Of a stretch of DNA of 44,199 nucleotides, positions 1 through 7,084 are shown in pieces. Within the stretch, counting starts at the first letter, position 1; every line of letters begins with the position of its first letter. The position numbers and the translations under genes are program-made. Source of the DNA: a virus; the IMG/VR virus record IMGVR_UViG_3300010885_038652, positions 1 through 44,199 of that record, one strand, 5' to 3'. The notes under the pieces are model-generated. The model was not told where the DNA came from. It did not search any database and saw only the letters and a program-made list of their open reading frames with translations.

Positions 1-336
1 AGGTGGCGCGATATCACGACCGCGAAATGGATCGCGGCCAAGCACGCTCAAGCCAAGCAGTTTTTCAACAACGCCAAAGCCGACGTTTTTATCTCCCACC
101 ATATCCCGAGCGAGGCGTTGATTACGCCGAAGTGGGCAAGAAGCCCAATCAATCGGTTCTTCGCCAGCAAAGTCTTCGAATACGTCACGCACCCGCCGAA
201 GGTTTGGTGCTACGGCCACACGCACGACTCGATTGACCGCGTTCTTGGTGCCACGCGCTTTTTGTGCAACCCAAAGGGGTATCCCCACGAGCGAAAGGGC
301 GTTTATGAGGTCAAGTCTTTCACCATCGAGGTCTAA
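1..336 (+). CDS. Metallophosphoesterase, C-terminal part (cut by window edge)
   Basis: The reading frame is open from base 1 and ends with TAA at 334-336, so only the last 111 residues are present. Two features fit the C-terminal half of calcineurin-like metallophosphoesterases: an SHHIPS segment near residue 35, and a WCYGHTHDS motif about 35 residues before the end. The GHTH motif supplies metal-binding histidines in that family. Phages use such enzymes as nucleotide or nucleic-acid phosphoesterases, but the substrate cannot be told here. The stop is followed 3 bases later by the next ATG, so the genes are co-transcribed. The N-terminal metal ligands lie outside the window. Family call fairly sure, function open. 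Confidence 0.8.
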   Translation, partial: RWRDITTAKWIAAKHAQAKQFFNNAKADVFISHHIPSEALITPKWARSPINRFFASKVFEYVTHPPKVWCYGHTHDSIDRVLGATRFLCNPKGYPHERKGVYEVKSFTIEV

Positions 337-339
337 AGC

Positions 340-516
340 ATGAGCCTGCCGCGCCTGCTTGGTTCCCTGCCCGTCCGTTTCAGGTGGACGGTTCACAATC
401 TGATCGCGCACCCCTTGTCCGAGTTGGTGTACCAATGCGGCTTCGAGGGTCTGGGCAATCGTATTCACGACGGCACGGTCCCTGACGAGAAGTCCAAGAC
501 GCCGGGACGCGGGTGA
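340..516 (+). CDS. Small conserved phage protein (58 aa)
   Basis: An ATG 3 bases after the preceding stop opens a 58-codon frame ending at TGA 514-516. The product contains a stretch around HNLIAHPLSE, followed by GLGNRIHDGT. From memory, this pattern (hydrophobic NLIAHPLSE then a short basic and HD-containing tail) recurs in small uncharacterised proteins of many phages. No catalytic motif or membrane span is evident. It sits tightly between the phosphoesterase and the exported-protein gene, which supports translation as part of the operon. Function unknown. Confidence 0.7.
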   Translation: MSLPRLLGSLPVRFRWTVHNLIAHPLSELVYQCGFEGLGNRIHDGTVPDEKSKTPGRG

Positions 517-573
517 TTCACGATGAAGCCTGAGTCGAAATGGGTCGGCGCAGCCTTATTTGTGGGAGTATCC

Positions 574-1119
574 ATGAAGTTCCTACTCGCATTGACGATC
601 CTGTTGTGGGGCAACTTGGCCCATGCTCAAACCCCGAAGCACATCAAACTCCGAGCAATTGAAAACGCTAAAAGCCTCACACAATCCATCTGGAAGGTCA
701 CGCTGACTCCGAAGGAAAGTGTCGGCTGTAAGAACAAGGCTCACACTAGAACCTTGTATTTCACGCCACGAGTGTCCATTGCATTTGACTTGCCCTACTC
801 AGCCCCGTTCTTCGACATGGACGTACAGGGCGATGCGGGGATTGATACGTTGTCTGCTAGTTTCAATGCCCTGATAGACCCTTCTGGCGACGGCTTGTTC
901 CTGATGAATCTTCGTCAGAACAAAACCCCCGAGGACTTGAAGGGATACTTGCCTGAGAACTCGTCGATATCGTTTAGACTCAAGTATCAAAACAATAAAC
1001 TCTTCGGCGAAGCCTCATACGGAGGTCACAACGGTCTGAAATCCAAAGAGTTAGACTACTGCCTCTTGACGTTCAAGGTCACAGGGGAGCCCGTCGCCGC
1101 AGGGTTGTGCAACGAATGA
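574..1119 (+). CDS. Exported protein with signal peptide
   Basis: The frame is open from an ATG at 523, but the ATG at 574 is preferred. It has a GGGAG Shine-Dalgarno 6 bases upstream and starts a textbook signal peptide: MK, a hydrophobic core (FLLALTILLWG), then AHA|Q as a likely signal peptidase I site. The mature part, about 160 residues, has three or more cysteines (VGCKN, DYCLLTF and a C-terminal GLCNE) that could form disulfides, and no membrane span. Predicted destination is the periplasm or outside of the cell. No family recognised; a role in lysis, superinfection exclusion or envelope modification would only be a guess. Its stop overlaps the next start (ATGA). Confidence 0.7.
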   Translation: MKFLLALTILLWGNLAHAQTPKHIKLRAIENAKSLTQSIWKVTLTPKESVGCKNKAHTRTLYFTPRVSIAFDLPYSAPFFDMDVQGDAGIDTLSASFNALIDPSGDGLFLMNLRQNKTPEDLKGYLPENSSISFRLKYQNNKLFGEASYGGHNGLKSKELDYCLLTFKVTGEPVAAGLCNE

Positions 1120-1580
1120 GCACAATGAAACTCACCGTCGAACTCGTGCCCGAATCTTCTTGGGGGGACAACCTGCGGTCCCGCTTCAAGAGGCCCGAGT
1201 GGGACCTCCTGCGTAAAGCCTGCTACGAGGCGGCAGGGCACAAGTGCGAGATCTGCGGCGATAAAGGTCGCAGGCACGCCGTCGAGTGCCACGAAATCTG
1301 GCACTATGACGACGAAAAGGGCTTGCAAACGCTTCAGGGCTTGATCGCCCTCTGCCCTCCCTGCCACGAGGTCAAGCACATCGGTCGGGCAATGGCCGTG
1401 GGGTCAGGCGACCGCGCGTTGGCTCATTTGATGAAGGTCAACGGAATGACCAAGGCCGAGGCCATCGCGCACGTCGGCGATGCTTTCGTCTTATGGAGAA
1501 AAAGGTCCGGACGACCGTGGACGTTGGATATTAGCGTTTTGCAAAAGAACACGACAGGAGGAGTCTGCGATGAGAGATGA
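1116..1580 (+). CDS. HNH-type zinc-binding nuclease-like protein
   Basis: A protein of 154 residues. Two CxxC pairs (C44/C47 in CEICG and C80/C83 in CPPCH) flank a CHEIWHYDD segment at 58-66 and are followed by HEVKH at 84-88. This is the layout of HNH-type zinc-binding nucleases, with H59 and H84 as candidate catalytic or metal residues. From memory, proteins with WGxNLR, CEICG, ECHEIWxYDD and ALCPxCHEVKH are common in phages and proteobacteria as HNH-like proteins of unproven activity. The ATG at 1116 is chosen because it forms an ATGA overlap with the upstream stop; GTG 1107 and ATG 1125 are alternatives. Biological substrate unknown. Confidence 0.75.
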   Translation: MSTMKLTVELVPESSWGDNLRSRFKRPEWDLLRKACYEAAGHKCEICGDKGRRHAVECHEIWHYDDEKGLQTLQGLIALCPPCHEVKHIGRAMAVGSGDRALAHLMKVNGMTKAEAIAHVGDAFVLWRKRSGRPWTLDISVLQKNTTGGVCDER

Positions 1581-1761
1581 GGTTCGAATAAAAAGCGATG
1601 AGATAATAGGGGGCATCGCCCACAAGGATTGCCCCCATTGCGGTAAGTCCAAGTCCTTGGACGGCTTCGGCTTGAGGCGTATGCCCCAAAAGAACAAGGA
1701 AGCGAAGCTGGTCATACCTCAGTCTTGGTGCCGCGATTGCAGGGCTAAGGCTTTAGCATGA
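1570..1761 (+). CDS. Small zinc-ribbon protein (63 aa)
   Basis: The start at 1570 is preferred over upstream in-frame codons because AGGAGG lies 8 bases before it and the overlap with the preceding gene is then only 11 bases. The product has CPHCGK near residue 24 and CRDC near the C-terminus, a split zinc-ribbon arrangement. Between them is a phage-typical segment, KSLDGFGLRRM. Zinc-ribbon proteins of this size often bind nucleic acid or act as adaptors, but nothing here sets the role. The stop overlaps the next ATG (ATGA). Confidence 0.65.
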   Translation: MRDEVRIKSDEIIGGIAHKDCPHCGKSKSLDGFGLRRMPQKNKEAKLVIPQSWCRDCRAKALA

Positions 1762-2087
1762 TTACCAAAGAAGATTTCCAAAAAGAGGCTGCACGTCGGA
1801 TAGAACGCGCCAAAGACGAAATCGGGAAGTTCCAGAGCGAGCTCTATCGCAGCCCCATCGGGGCGTTGCGGTGGCCGTCTGACGCCCTTCGTGCCGCTGC
1901 TACTTTGAGCGTGTGGCAGGATATGTTCAACATCGACCCCGCGACCGCCCTGACTATGGCGAGACGGTACGCGATGGGGAAGATCGAGCCGTCGAGTTCA
2001 CCCTCCCACGACGAGTTCGAAGAATACAAGCGTCGTCAATGGGCTGACCTGCACGACTTCATCGAGGCGGGCTCGAGACGGCCCTGA
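1758..2087 (+). CDS. Hypothetical protein (109 aa)
   Basis: It starts with ATGA overlapping the previous stop, the last gene of the leading + strand cluster. The product is soluble, mixed-charge and probably helical: an N-terminal amphipathic region (KEAARRIERAKDEIGKFQ) and a central segment WPSDALRAAATLSVWQDMFN. No motif recognised. Its 3' end overlaps the convergent gene on the other strand by 29 bases, so the two transcripts are complementary there. Confidence 0.55.
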   Translation: MITKEDFQKEAARRIERAKDEIGKFQSELYRSPIGALRWPSDALRAAATLSVWQDMFNIDPATALTMARRYAMGKIEPSSSPSHDEFEEYKRRQWADLHDFIEAGSRRP

Positions 2088-3516
2088 CCGAGAAGAAGAA
2101 CAGTTGCACGAGGCGCGTGAAATCCTCGAAGCCCTCGTAACTAGACGCCGAATGAATCAGGCTCGCGTCCCATATCACGAGCCTGTTATAAACCCCGCCG
2201 ATGCGGTCGACTAACTCCCAATCGTCGCCGTGCGTCAGGTTGTACGGCGAATATACGTCGTTCTGCACCGCCAACGGGTCGGCAAAACGACCGCGCTCCA
2301 TCGGGTGACTCGGGGGCCGACGACAACCGTGAGTGCGGTTGCGCCAGAATGACGTTCCGGCAGATACCGGAGCATTCGGGGTCAGATAGACCGCAGCCGC
2401 GTAGTCCTGCGTGTCCGAGTGCCAAACGAGCGGGTCGCTGGACTTGGTCTGCTGAAAGCAACCGTTCGCGGGCTGGTTAAGCCAATCCGTAATCTCGACG
2501 CCGCCCAAATGGGCCTGCAAGTGCTCACGCAGGTAGGGCCAGATGTAGCGTTCTCGCGTCCGCAAGCCTTTGTAATGGCGCAAGTCCTCGTGATAGTCCT
2601 GCTCCAAGGCAAAAGCCCGCACCGCATCGGGGTCCTTGTAGAACCCGTCCACGACCTTCAAGTGAGGGATCGTCGATGCGTTTCTTGCCCCGACGTCGCC
2701 CGTCCCTTCGGGAACCCACATGCGGAGTCCGAAGCCCATGTCGAGCAAGTGCTTCGTCCGACCGTCCGAGCATTTGCCGACTTCAAGTATGCGCCGTTCA
2801 GAACCTAACCAATAAACCACTGGTTTACCTGCTTTGTGGGGTATGAATTCGGCGTAGTCGGTCCATGGCTTTATGGGCACGACCTCGATCTTGAACTTGT
2901 GCAACAACGGCGGGAGGCTAACTTGGTCCCGAATTGACTCCTTGTTCACGGCTTCCCACCAAGCCTCGCCAAGCGACCGCAACGACGACTTGCGGTGCTT
3001 ACGGTAAATCAGCCCGCATGCCCATAATCCGGCCTTCTTCGGCCAGCCGCGCTGTGTGTATAACGCCCGCTGCGCCGCGAAATCCTGATCGGCGAAGTCT
3101 TTACCTGACTTCTTGATATTCTCAAGGGCCGTCAGTTCGTCGTAGATGCAGTTCCGGCCTTCTTCGGCCACACGATCCATATGAGGTATGGCGGCAAATA
3201 CGGCCTTCTGCTCTCGCACATGCTTGAGCAGCCTGTCGCCCTTCAGGACCATGCTGCCGTCTATCCAGATGGACTCGCGGACGTAGGGCGAAAGCCATTT
3301 GTGGGGGAGCAACTTCGGCCCCTTGGAGCGCAATCGCGGGCTAAGACCGTTGAGGCCCACGCGCACGATTCTCCAAGTGTTTGATTTCAACGGCTGGTCC
3401 GTGAAGCAGACGTACTTGACGCCTTTGATTTTCGGTTGCTCTTTCAGACTGTCGTAAGGTCCGAAAATCGCCGTGTAGACGACGCACAACCGAGATCGGA
3501 ATCTCTTACTTGCCAT
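2059..3516 (-). CDS. Fusion: DUF616-like glycosyltransferase and 2OG-Fe(II)-oxygenase-like domain
   Basis: A protein of 485 residues with two recognisable halves. Residues about 10-225 match the DUF616 (TOD1/MUCI70-like) glycosyltransferase pattern: VVYTAIFGPYD at 12-22, YVCFTD at 35-40, SIWIDGSMV at 82-90 and a PHMDR...CIYDE segment at 111-126. Residues about 285-485 resemble a DUF6445-type 2-oxoglutarate/Fe(II) oxygenase fold: VVDGFYKDPDAVRAFAL, an HxD pair (H366, D368), a distal H455 in LVIWDASLIHSA, and R468 before LVQLFFF. If active, one polypeptide could glycosylate and hydroxylate a common target such as a modified base, surface glycan or virion protein. The substrate is unknown. It overlaps the FmdB-like gene upstream by 11 bases. 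Confidence 0.7.
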   Translation of the reverse strand: MASKRFRSRLCVVYTAIFGPYDSLKEQPKIKGVKYVCFTDQPLKSNTWRIVRVGLNGLSPRLRSKGPKLLPHKWLSPYVRESIWIDGSMVLKGDRLLKHVREQKAVFAAIPHMDRVAEEGRNCIYDELTALENIKKSGKDFADQDFAAQRALYTQRGWPKKAGLWACGLIYRKHRKSSLRSLGEAWWEAVNKESIRDQVSLPPLLHKFKIEVVPIKPWTDYAEFIPHKAGKPVVYWLGSERRILEVGKCSDGRTKHLLDMGFGLRMWVPEGTGDVGARNASTIPHLKVVDGFYKDPDAVRAFALEQDYHEDLRHYKGLRTRERYIWPYLREHLQAHLGGVEITDWLNQPANGCFQQTKSSDPLVWHSDTQDYAAAVYLTPNAPVSAGTSFWRNRTHGCRRPPSHPMERGRFADPLAVQNDVYSPYNLTHGDDWELVDRIGGVYNRLVIWDASLIHSASSYEGFEDFTRLVQLFFFSVRAVSSPPR

Positions 3517-3706
3517 ACCCGTCAGAATACCAACCGCCGCCCTTGAGGGCGAAGCTGGACCGCGAAATCAATCGCTCGGTTTCCCCGCCGCAAAAATGCT
3601 TGTGGTCTTCGAGCAATCTCTCGCAAGCGGGATTGGACGAGTCGAGCCGCTGAACCTTATCGAACTTGTGCCCGCACTTCAGGCACCTGTACTCATACAT
3701 CGGCAT
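3506..3706 (-). CDS. FmdB-family zinc-ribbon protein
   Basis: 66 residues beginning MPMYEYRCLKCGHKFDKVQ and ending in a SSFALKGGGWYSDGYGK-type tail. Both ends are the signature of the FmdB putative regulatory protein family: N-terminal CxxCG knuckle, a second cysteine region here reduced to CERLLEDHKHFCGG, then ISRSSF.LKGGGWY. Family members are small zinc proteins of unproven regulatory role. It lies 3 bases after the upstream gene and overlaps the downstream fusion gene by 11 bases, consistent with one operon. Confidence 0.85.
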   Translation of the reverse strand: MPMYEYRCLKCGHKFDKVQRLDSSNPACERLLEDHKHFCGGETERLISRSSFALKGGGWYSDGYGK

Positions 3707-3709
3707 AGG

Positions 3710-4378
3710 TCATTCCCACTCGTTCGCCCATTGGCCGATTTCGATTTGCACGTCTTTCGTGTAGCTCACGGGGTTGATATTGTTCTTCACAACCCACAGG
3801 AACTTGTCGGTGATTTTGACCCCGTTGTACGTCCACGAACAACGATGCGCTATGCCGCCCTCGAAAGGTTCTTGCACTTCAAGACCGAGGCTCTTTTCGA
3901 CCTTGTCGAAGTATTCGGGCTTGAACGAGGCCACGACGTACTCGGGCTTCAAGAACAAGCCCAACTGCCCCAACAAGGGCACCCCGTTTTCCAGCAAGTG
4001 ACTTCGCACGTTGCCTTCCAACTTGCTGAAGATTTCGCTCGTCATGATCGGGCTCAGGTCCGTGTGAAGGGCCTGACTATATCCGGTCTTCGTGAACGAT
4101 GCCCCCAACTGATTGAGCACCGTTTCCCAAGACGAGAACCACTTATCGAAGCGGTACTTGTTGCAGTATCTCTCCATCGCCGCCGCGTCTCGGGGCTGCG
4201 CCAATGTCGCAAGCGGGCCAGGGTTGACCCCGACCGATATGACCTTGGTTTCCGAGTTCTGGTAGAGGTTGCGGTCGCCGAACCAAGGTATCGGGCAAGA
4301 ATTCTCTGGGATGCAATCAGGGCTCACGCTGCGCGCCCTGTGCCATTCGTTCCAAAACGCGGCGGTCAGCTCTTCCAC
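3710..4378 (-). CDS. Possible uracil-DNA-glycosylase-superfamily-like protein
   Basis: 222 residues from a GTG start, with GGGGGA about 6 bases upstream spanning the previous gene's TAA. The segment IPWFGDRN...KVISVGVNPGP at about residues 30-55 resembles the conserved opening of uracil-DNA-glycosylase-like domains, where a hydrophobic strand leads into a GxNPS/GP loop. The family's second signature (HPS-like loop near the C-terminus) is not clearly present: the corresponding region reads NNINPVSYTK. It may therefore be an inactive or divergent member, or a different fold. A DNA-repair or base-excision role is inference only. Confidence 0.4.
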   Translation of the reverse strand: MEELTAAFWNEWHRARSVSPDCIPENSCPIPWFGDRNLYQNSETKVISVGVNPGPLATLAQPRDAAAMERYCNKYRFDKWFSSWETVLNQLGASFTKTGYSQALHTDLSPIMTSEIFSKLEGNVRSHLLENGVPLLGQLGLFLKPEYVVASFKPEYFDKVEKSLGLEVQEPFEGGIAHRCSWTYNGVKITDKFLWVVKNNINPVSYTKDVQIEIGQWANEWE

Positions 4379-4654
4379 TTAGTCGTCCCCCATAATCTTC
4401 TTCTCTAGGACCCTCAGAATCAAAATCAGAATGACGGCGATCACGCCGAACCAGAACATCACGACCAGCAGGGCAACGTCCGCACCGCCACCGAGCATCC
4501 AGAACAGGATCGCGGCGATGATCCCCATCCACGCCATCCAGCTCAGGACCTTCGCCATGAGCTTGCCCGCGTACCAGCCGACACCCGCTCCTGCGGCGAT
4601 TCCGAGAAGCGAGGCTATGCTGTCCTCACGGTCGTCGTCATCGTATCTGCCCAC
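4379..4654 (-). CDS. Small membrane protein (91 aa)
   Basis: Starts at GTG 4654 with GAGGTGA 3 bases before it. An acidic N-terminus (GRYDDDDRED) precedes a glycine-rich helix (LLGIAAGAGVGWYAGKLM) and two strongly hydrophobic spans (MAWMGIIAAILFWML and VALLVVMFWFGVIAVILILIL), ending in KKIMGDD. Two or three transmembrane helices are expected in the inner membrane. It is paired with another membrane gene directly upstream, so the two may act together. No holin, Rz or antiporter motif recognised. Confidence 0.7.
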   Translation of the reverse strand: MGRYDDDDREDSIASLLGIAAGAGVGWYAGKLMAKVLSWMAWMGIIAAILFWMLGGGADVALLVVMFWFGVIAVILILILRVLEKKIMGDD

Positions 4655-4657
4655 GGT

Positions 4658-4921
4658 TCACCTCTTCATTTGAAAGAAGTAGATGTAAAGTACCTTGAAG
4701 AAATACCAGACAACCCCCAAAATCCAGAAAAGCAGCATGCCGAGCAGCAGACCGATAGAATACCCGACCCAAGACCAAGGGGTTCCGAGAATCAGCGCGC
4801 TCAGAATCGAAAAGCCGATGATCCAAAAACAGATGGTCGTGTAAATCTCGCCCTTTAGGGCACCGAGGGCGTAGGCGTTGCCTATGTCGGTTCCTTGTTT
4901 AATAAAGTCTCGGAGTTTCAC
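4658..4921 (-). CDS. Small membrane protein (87 aa)
   Basis: Begins at GTG 4921 with GGGAGG upstream. The N-terminal 25 residues are soluble (KLRDFIKQGTDIGNAYALGA), then come three hydrophobic spans: TICFWIIGFSILSALIL, VGYSIGLLLGMLLFWIL and VVWYFFKVLYIYFF, ending in MKR. It is the first gene of the leftward cluster and faces the kinase-like gene across 62 bases. Together with the next membrane gene it might form a small membrane complex; function unknown. Confidence 0.7.
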   Translation of the reverse strand: MKLRDFIKQGTDIGNAYALGALKGEIYTTICFWIIGFSILSALILGTPWSWVGYSIGLLLGMLLFWILGVVWYFFKVLYIYFFQMKR

Positions 4922-4983
4922 CCGACCTCCCTTTCGGTAGGTATTTTATATCGCGTATCGTTAGACTTTACGGGAGAACGTAA

Positions 4984-6102
4984 ATGGAACCTAAGGCTCG
5001 TTCCGCGATTATCCGACTCGCTTATTCTAACCCCAATCTCCGTTCCCATCTGCTCCCCTTGTTGAGCATGGGGATCGAAAAAAACCTGTTAAAGATCGCC
5101 AAGGAGCAACTTGTAAAAACGGCGGCTCCACTCAACGACCCGAAATATCTTCGCTACCAAGCGGTATTCATCATGGGTGCGGGCGGCTCGGGCAAGGGTT
5201 ACTATTCGCACCGATACCTAAAATATATGCCCGGCGCGGGTTCTAAGGGCATTAGCCGCGAAGAATATACGGATTACGCAGAACGCGGGAAGCAAGACCC
5301 GACGAAGGACACGAAGGCGCGCCTTTTGTCTAATATTGACTTCACCAAAGCGACTAAAATTCTAAAAGAACGGGGTTTCGATATTAAAATCGACGATAAT
5401 CCTTCGAAAGCCAGCATACCTTTTCGGTTATATTCATACGACAATAAAGGTGCGGAGCGTTTAATACCTAAATCGGAATATAATGAACTTCCGATGAAAA
5501 TTCGTAACGTAGTCGAGGATATCGAAAATATCATCTTCAGCGAGGCCAAGCACGAAATCCCTTCCTATTGGAGACAGGTCAATCCTGACTTGTATAAGGA
5601 AGAGTTGCCCGGTTACGCTAAAGAAGAACCCGGCTATGTTCACGAAATGTCCTCGGTAATGTCTAAGGCTTATTTTGAAGCGGCCTTAGAAACCGGCGAC
5701 CCGTTAATCGTGGACGGAACGGGCGTCAATAGCAAGAAGATGATTGAGCAGTTCAATCTCGCTAAAAAGGCGGGGTATCGCGTATCCCTCGTGTATGTTT
5801 GGGTTCCTTTGACGGTTAATCAAATTCGTAATGCGACCCGTCCTCGTAATGTTGATCCTGACCAGATCACCATTCAATGGAAACTTACGCAAGCCAGCTA
5901 CGACGCGATTAAGAGCAAAGCGGATAAGGCCAAGAGGATCGATAATCGGGATACCCCGAGGGATATCCCGCTGTACGAGAAAAACAAAGATAAGATTAAC
6001 AACTTTATCGCTCAAAAGACGGGCTATATTACCCTATACGGTCTTATCGCTAATGAATCCCCTGAAGAACTCAGGGATTACGGTGCCCTACTATCTAATT
6101 AA
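4984..6102 (+). CDS. Zeta-toxin-like P-loop kinase
   Basis: 372 residues; GGGAG lies 8 bases before the ATG. A Walker A motif GAGGSGKG occupies 65-72 after a hydrophobic strand (AVFIMG), and VDGTGVN at 243-249 matches the second strand of zeta-toxin/AAA-type kinases. A lysine- and arginine-rich C-terminal third could form the lid. The family phosphorylates small molecules or nucleotides; the target here is unknown. The N-terminus carries a helix RSAIIRLAYSNPNLR followed by LLPLL that I believe recurs on unrelated phage proteins. The gene is isolated on its strand and its codons are more AT-rich than those of its neighbours (many ATA, AAA and TAT), suggesting a separate origin. Confidence 0.65.
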   Translation: MEPKARSAIIRLAYSNPNLRSHLLPLLSMGIEKNLLKIAKEQLVKTAAPLNDPKYLRYQAVFIMGAGGSGKGYYSHRYLKYMPGAGSKGISREEYTDYAERGKQDPTKDTKARLLSNIDFTKATKILKERGFDIKIDDNPSKASIPFRLYSYDNKGAERLIPKSEYNELPMKIRNVVEDIENIIFSEAKHEIPSYWRQVNPDLYKEELPGYAKEEPGYVHEMSSVMSKAYFEAALETGDPLIVDGTGVNSKKMIEQFNLAKKAGYRVSLVYVWVPLTVNQIRNATRPRNVDPDQITIQWKLTQASYDAIKSKADKAKRIDNRDTPRDIPLYEKNKDKINNFIAQKTGYITLYGLIANESPEELRDYGALLSN

Positions 6103-6292
6103 CTGACTTAAGCCAATTCAAAAAAGCATCAAGCGTCGAAATATGGGTTGCCGTATTGATTTTATTCGACGGCACCAGATAAATACTCTTGCTGAGGTCA
6201 CAAAAAGCCTCAATAGCAGGCAATAAGTTCGGGCTAATAATAATTAGTCCGATACTTTTATTGGTCGTGCTATCACAAACTTCATACGTCAT
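6095..6292 (-). CDS. Hypothetical protein (65 aa)
   Basis: Starts with ATG at 6292 and overlaps the preceding gene's end by 11 bases. A short protein with a hydrophobic central strand-helix segment (GLIIISPNLLPAIEAFCDL) and a C-terminal amphipathic helix (TLDAFLNWLKSVN). Codon use is AT-rich like the convergent kinase gene, whose 3' end it overlaps by 8 bases. No family recognised. Confidence 0.5.
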   Translation of the reverse strand: MTYEVCDSTTNKSIGLIIISPNLLPAIEAFCDLSKSIYLVPSNKINTATHISTLDAFLNWLKSVN

Positions 6293-6512
6293 CGCGCTTT
6301 TCCTTTTTTAAGGATTCAATCTCGTCGATTAGCTCCTGAATAATAGTAGGAGCCTCACACAAAAAATCTGCGTCCTGAACGGGCAAGCCAGCCCCGAAGC
6401 TATAAGTGCCGAAACTCAGGAACAACTCGTCCGTGCCGGAATCCTTTTGCCAAGTCCAAGTGCCCCTTGTCCGCGCTGCGAGTAAAGCCTTGGCTTTCCC
6501 CACCGCGCTCAT
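6282..6512 (-). CDS. Ead/Ea22-like small phage protein
   Basis: The ATG at 6512 is chosen because it makes an ATGA overlap with the upstream stop; an in-frame TTG at 6527 is the alternative. 76 residues. The layout (helical start AKALLAARTRGTWTW, then GAGLPVQDADFLCEAPTIIQ, then LIDEIESLKKE) resembles the Ead/Ea22-like family, in which an A..PGPW motif is followed by DA.FI..AP and an LL.E helix. Those proteins are common phage accessory proteins without a proven activity. Family resemblance is moderate. Confidence 0.5.
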   Translation of the reverse strand: MSAVGKAKALLAARTRGTWTWQKDSGTDELFLSFGTYSFGAGLPVQDADFLCEAPTIIQELIDEIESLKKEKRDDV

Positions 6513-7036
6513 TGAGTCACCTGCCAATCGCTCCCAATCGCGGCATAGCGAACGCGGTCGACGGGATCGCGCCTCAACTGATTCCTGATTTCACGGGTCA
6601 ACCTGTCGTGACGCAATAACCCTTGCCGCCGATAAGGATAAAACCTCATCGTGTAGCGCAACAGGTCAAGGTCCGACCAGCCGGGCAGGGGCACGTCGTA
6701 TTTGAGCGTGTACTCCAACTCGGCTTGCAGGATTTTTTGGGGCCAAGTGAGGATGCCGTCTAGGAACTTGGCGAGGTTGACGTCGTCCGTAGAAAGGTCG
6801 AAGTTCGAAATCGCCAACTTCGGTTCGGGCTCCGGTTCGGACTTTGGCCCAAGTAAATATAAGTAGTCCTGAACCAACTCGTGGTCCAAGCCGAGGCTTT
6901 GCTCATGGGGCAATAAGGCGTCGAGCAGGGCTTCTTTGCCACCCTTGATGCTTCGACCACCCTTCAGACCAATGCGTACCGCGTAGGTTCTCAGGGACTC
7001 TAAAGAAACGGCTCTTAACGTATCACGTCTTTGCAT
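6509..7036 (-). CDS. Hypothetical protein with SAP/Rho-N-like N-terminus
   Basis: 175 residues. The first 45 (SLESLRTYAVRIGLKG, then KGGKEALLDALL) have the helix-extended-helix pattern of SAP or Rho N-terminal domains, small nucleic-acid-binding modules. An EPEPEPK linker at about 70 leads to a C-terminal domain of about 100 residues rich in aromatic and arginine residues (RYTMRFYPYRRQGLLRHDRLTREIR). There is no Shine-Dalgarno before the ATG. Instead a 9-bp perfect hairpin abuts it, so translation initiation may be controlled or leaderless. Role unknown; DNA or RNA binding is inferred. Confidence 0.6.
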   Translation of the reverse strand: MQRRDTLRAVSLESLRTYAVRIGLKGGRSIKGGKEALLDALLPHEQSLGLDHELVQDYLYLLGPKSEPEPEPKLAISNFDLSTDDVNLAKFLDGILTWPQKILQAELEYTLKYDVPLPGWSDLDLLRYTMRFYPYRRQGLLRHDRLTREIRNQLRRDPVDRVRYAAIGSDWQVTQ

Positions 7037-7037
7037 A

Positions 7038-7059
7038 GGGCTATTTTACCAAATAGCCC
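7038..7059 (-). promoter_or_regulatory. Perfect hairpin directly before a start codon
   Basis: GGGCTATTT (7038-7046), a 4-base TACC loop and AAATAGCCC (7051-7059) form a perfect 9-bp stem. On the minus strand the stem ends 1 base before the ATG of the SAP-like gene, and no Shine-Dalgarno is present. The right-hand arm contains TAAAAT at a spacing that could also be a -10 box for a leaderless mRNA. It is either an RNA hairpin masking the start, an operator palindrome over the promoter, or a weak terminator without a U-tract. Confidence 0.5.
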
Positions 7060-7084
7060 CCGTTATTGCAGTCGCGGTACGGGC

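Noticed and set aside
4922-4983. Specific promoter boxes in the divergent gap before the zeta-like gene
   Set aside because: AT-rich sequence with several partial TATA-like matches on both strands, but no pair with proper spacing stands out, so no site is called.
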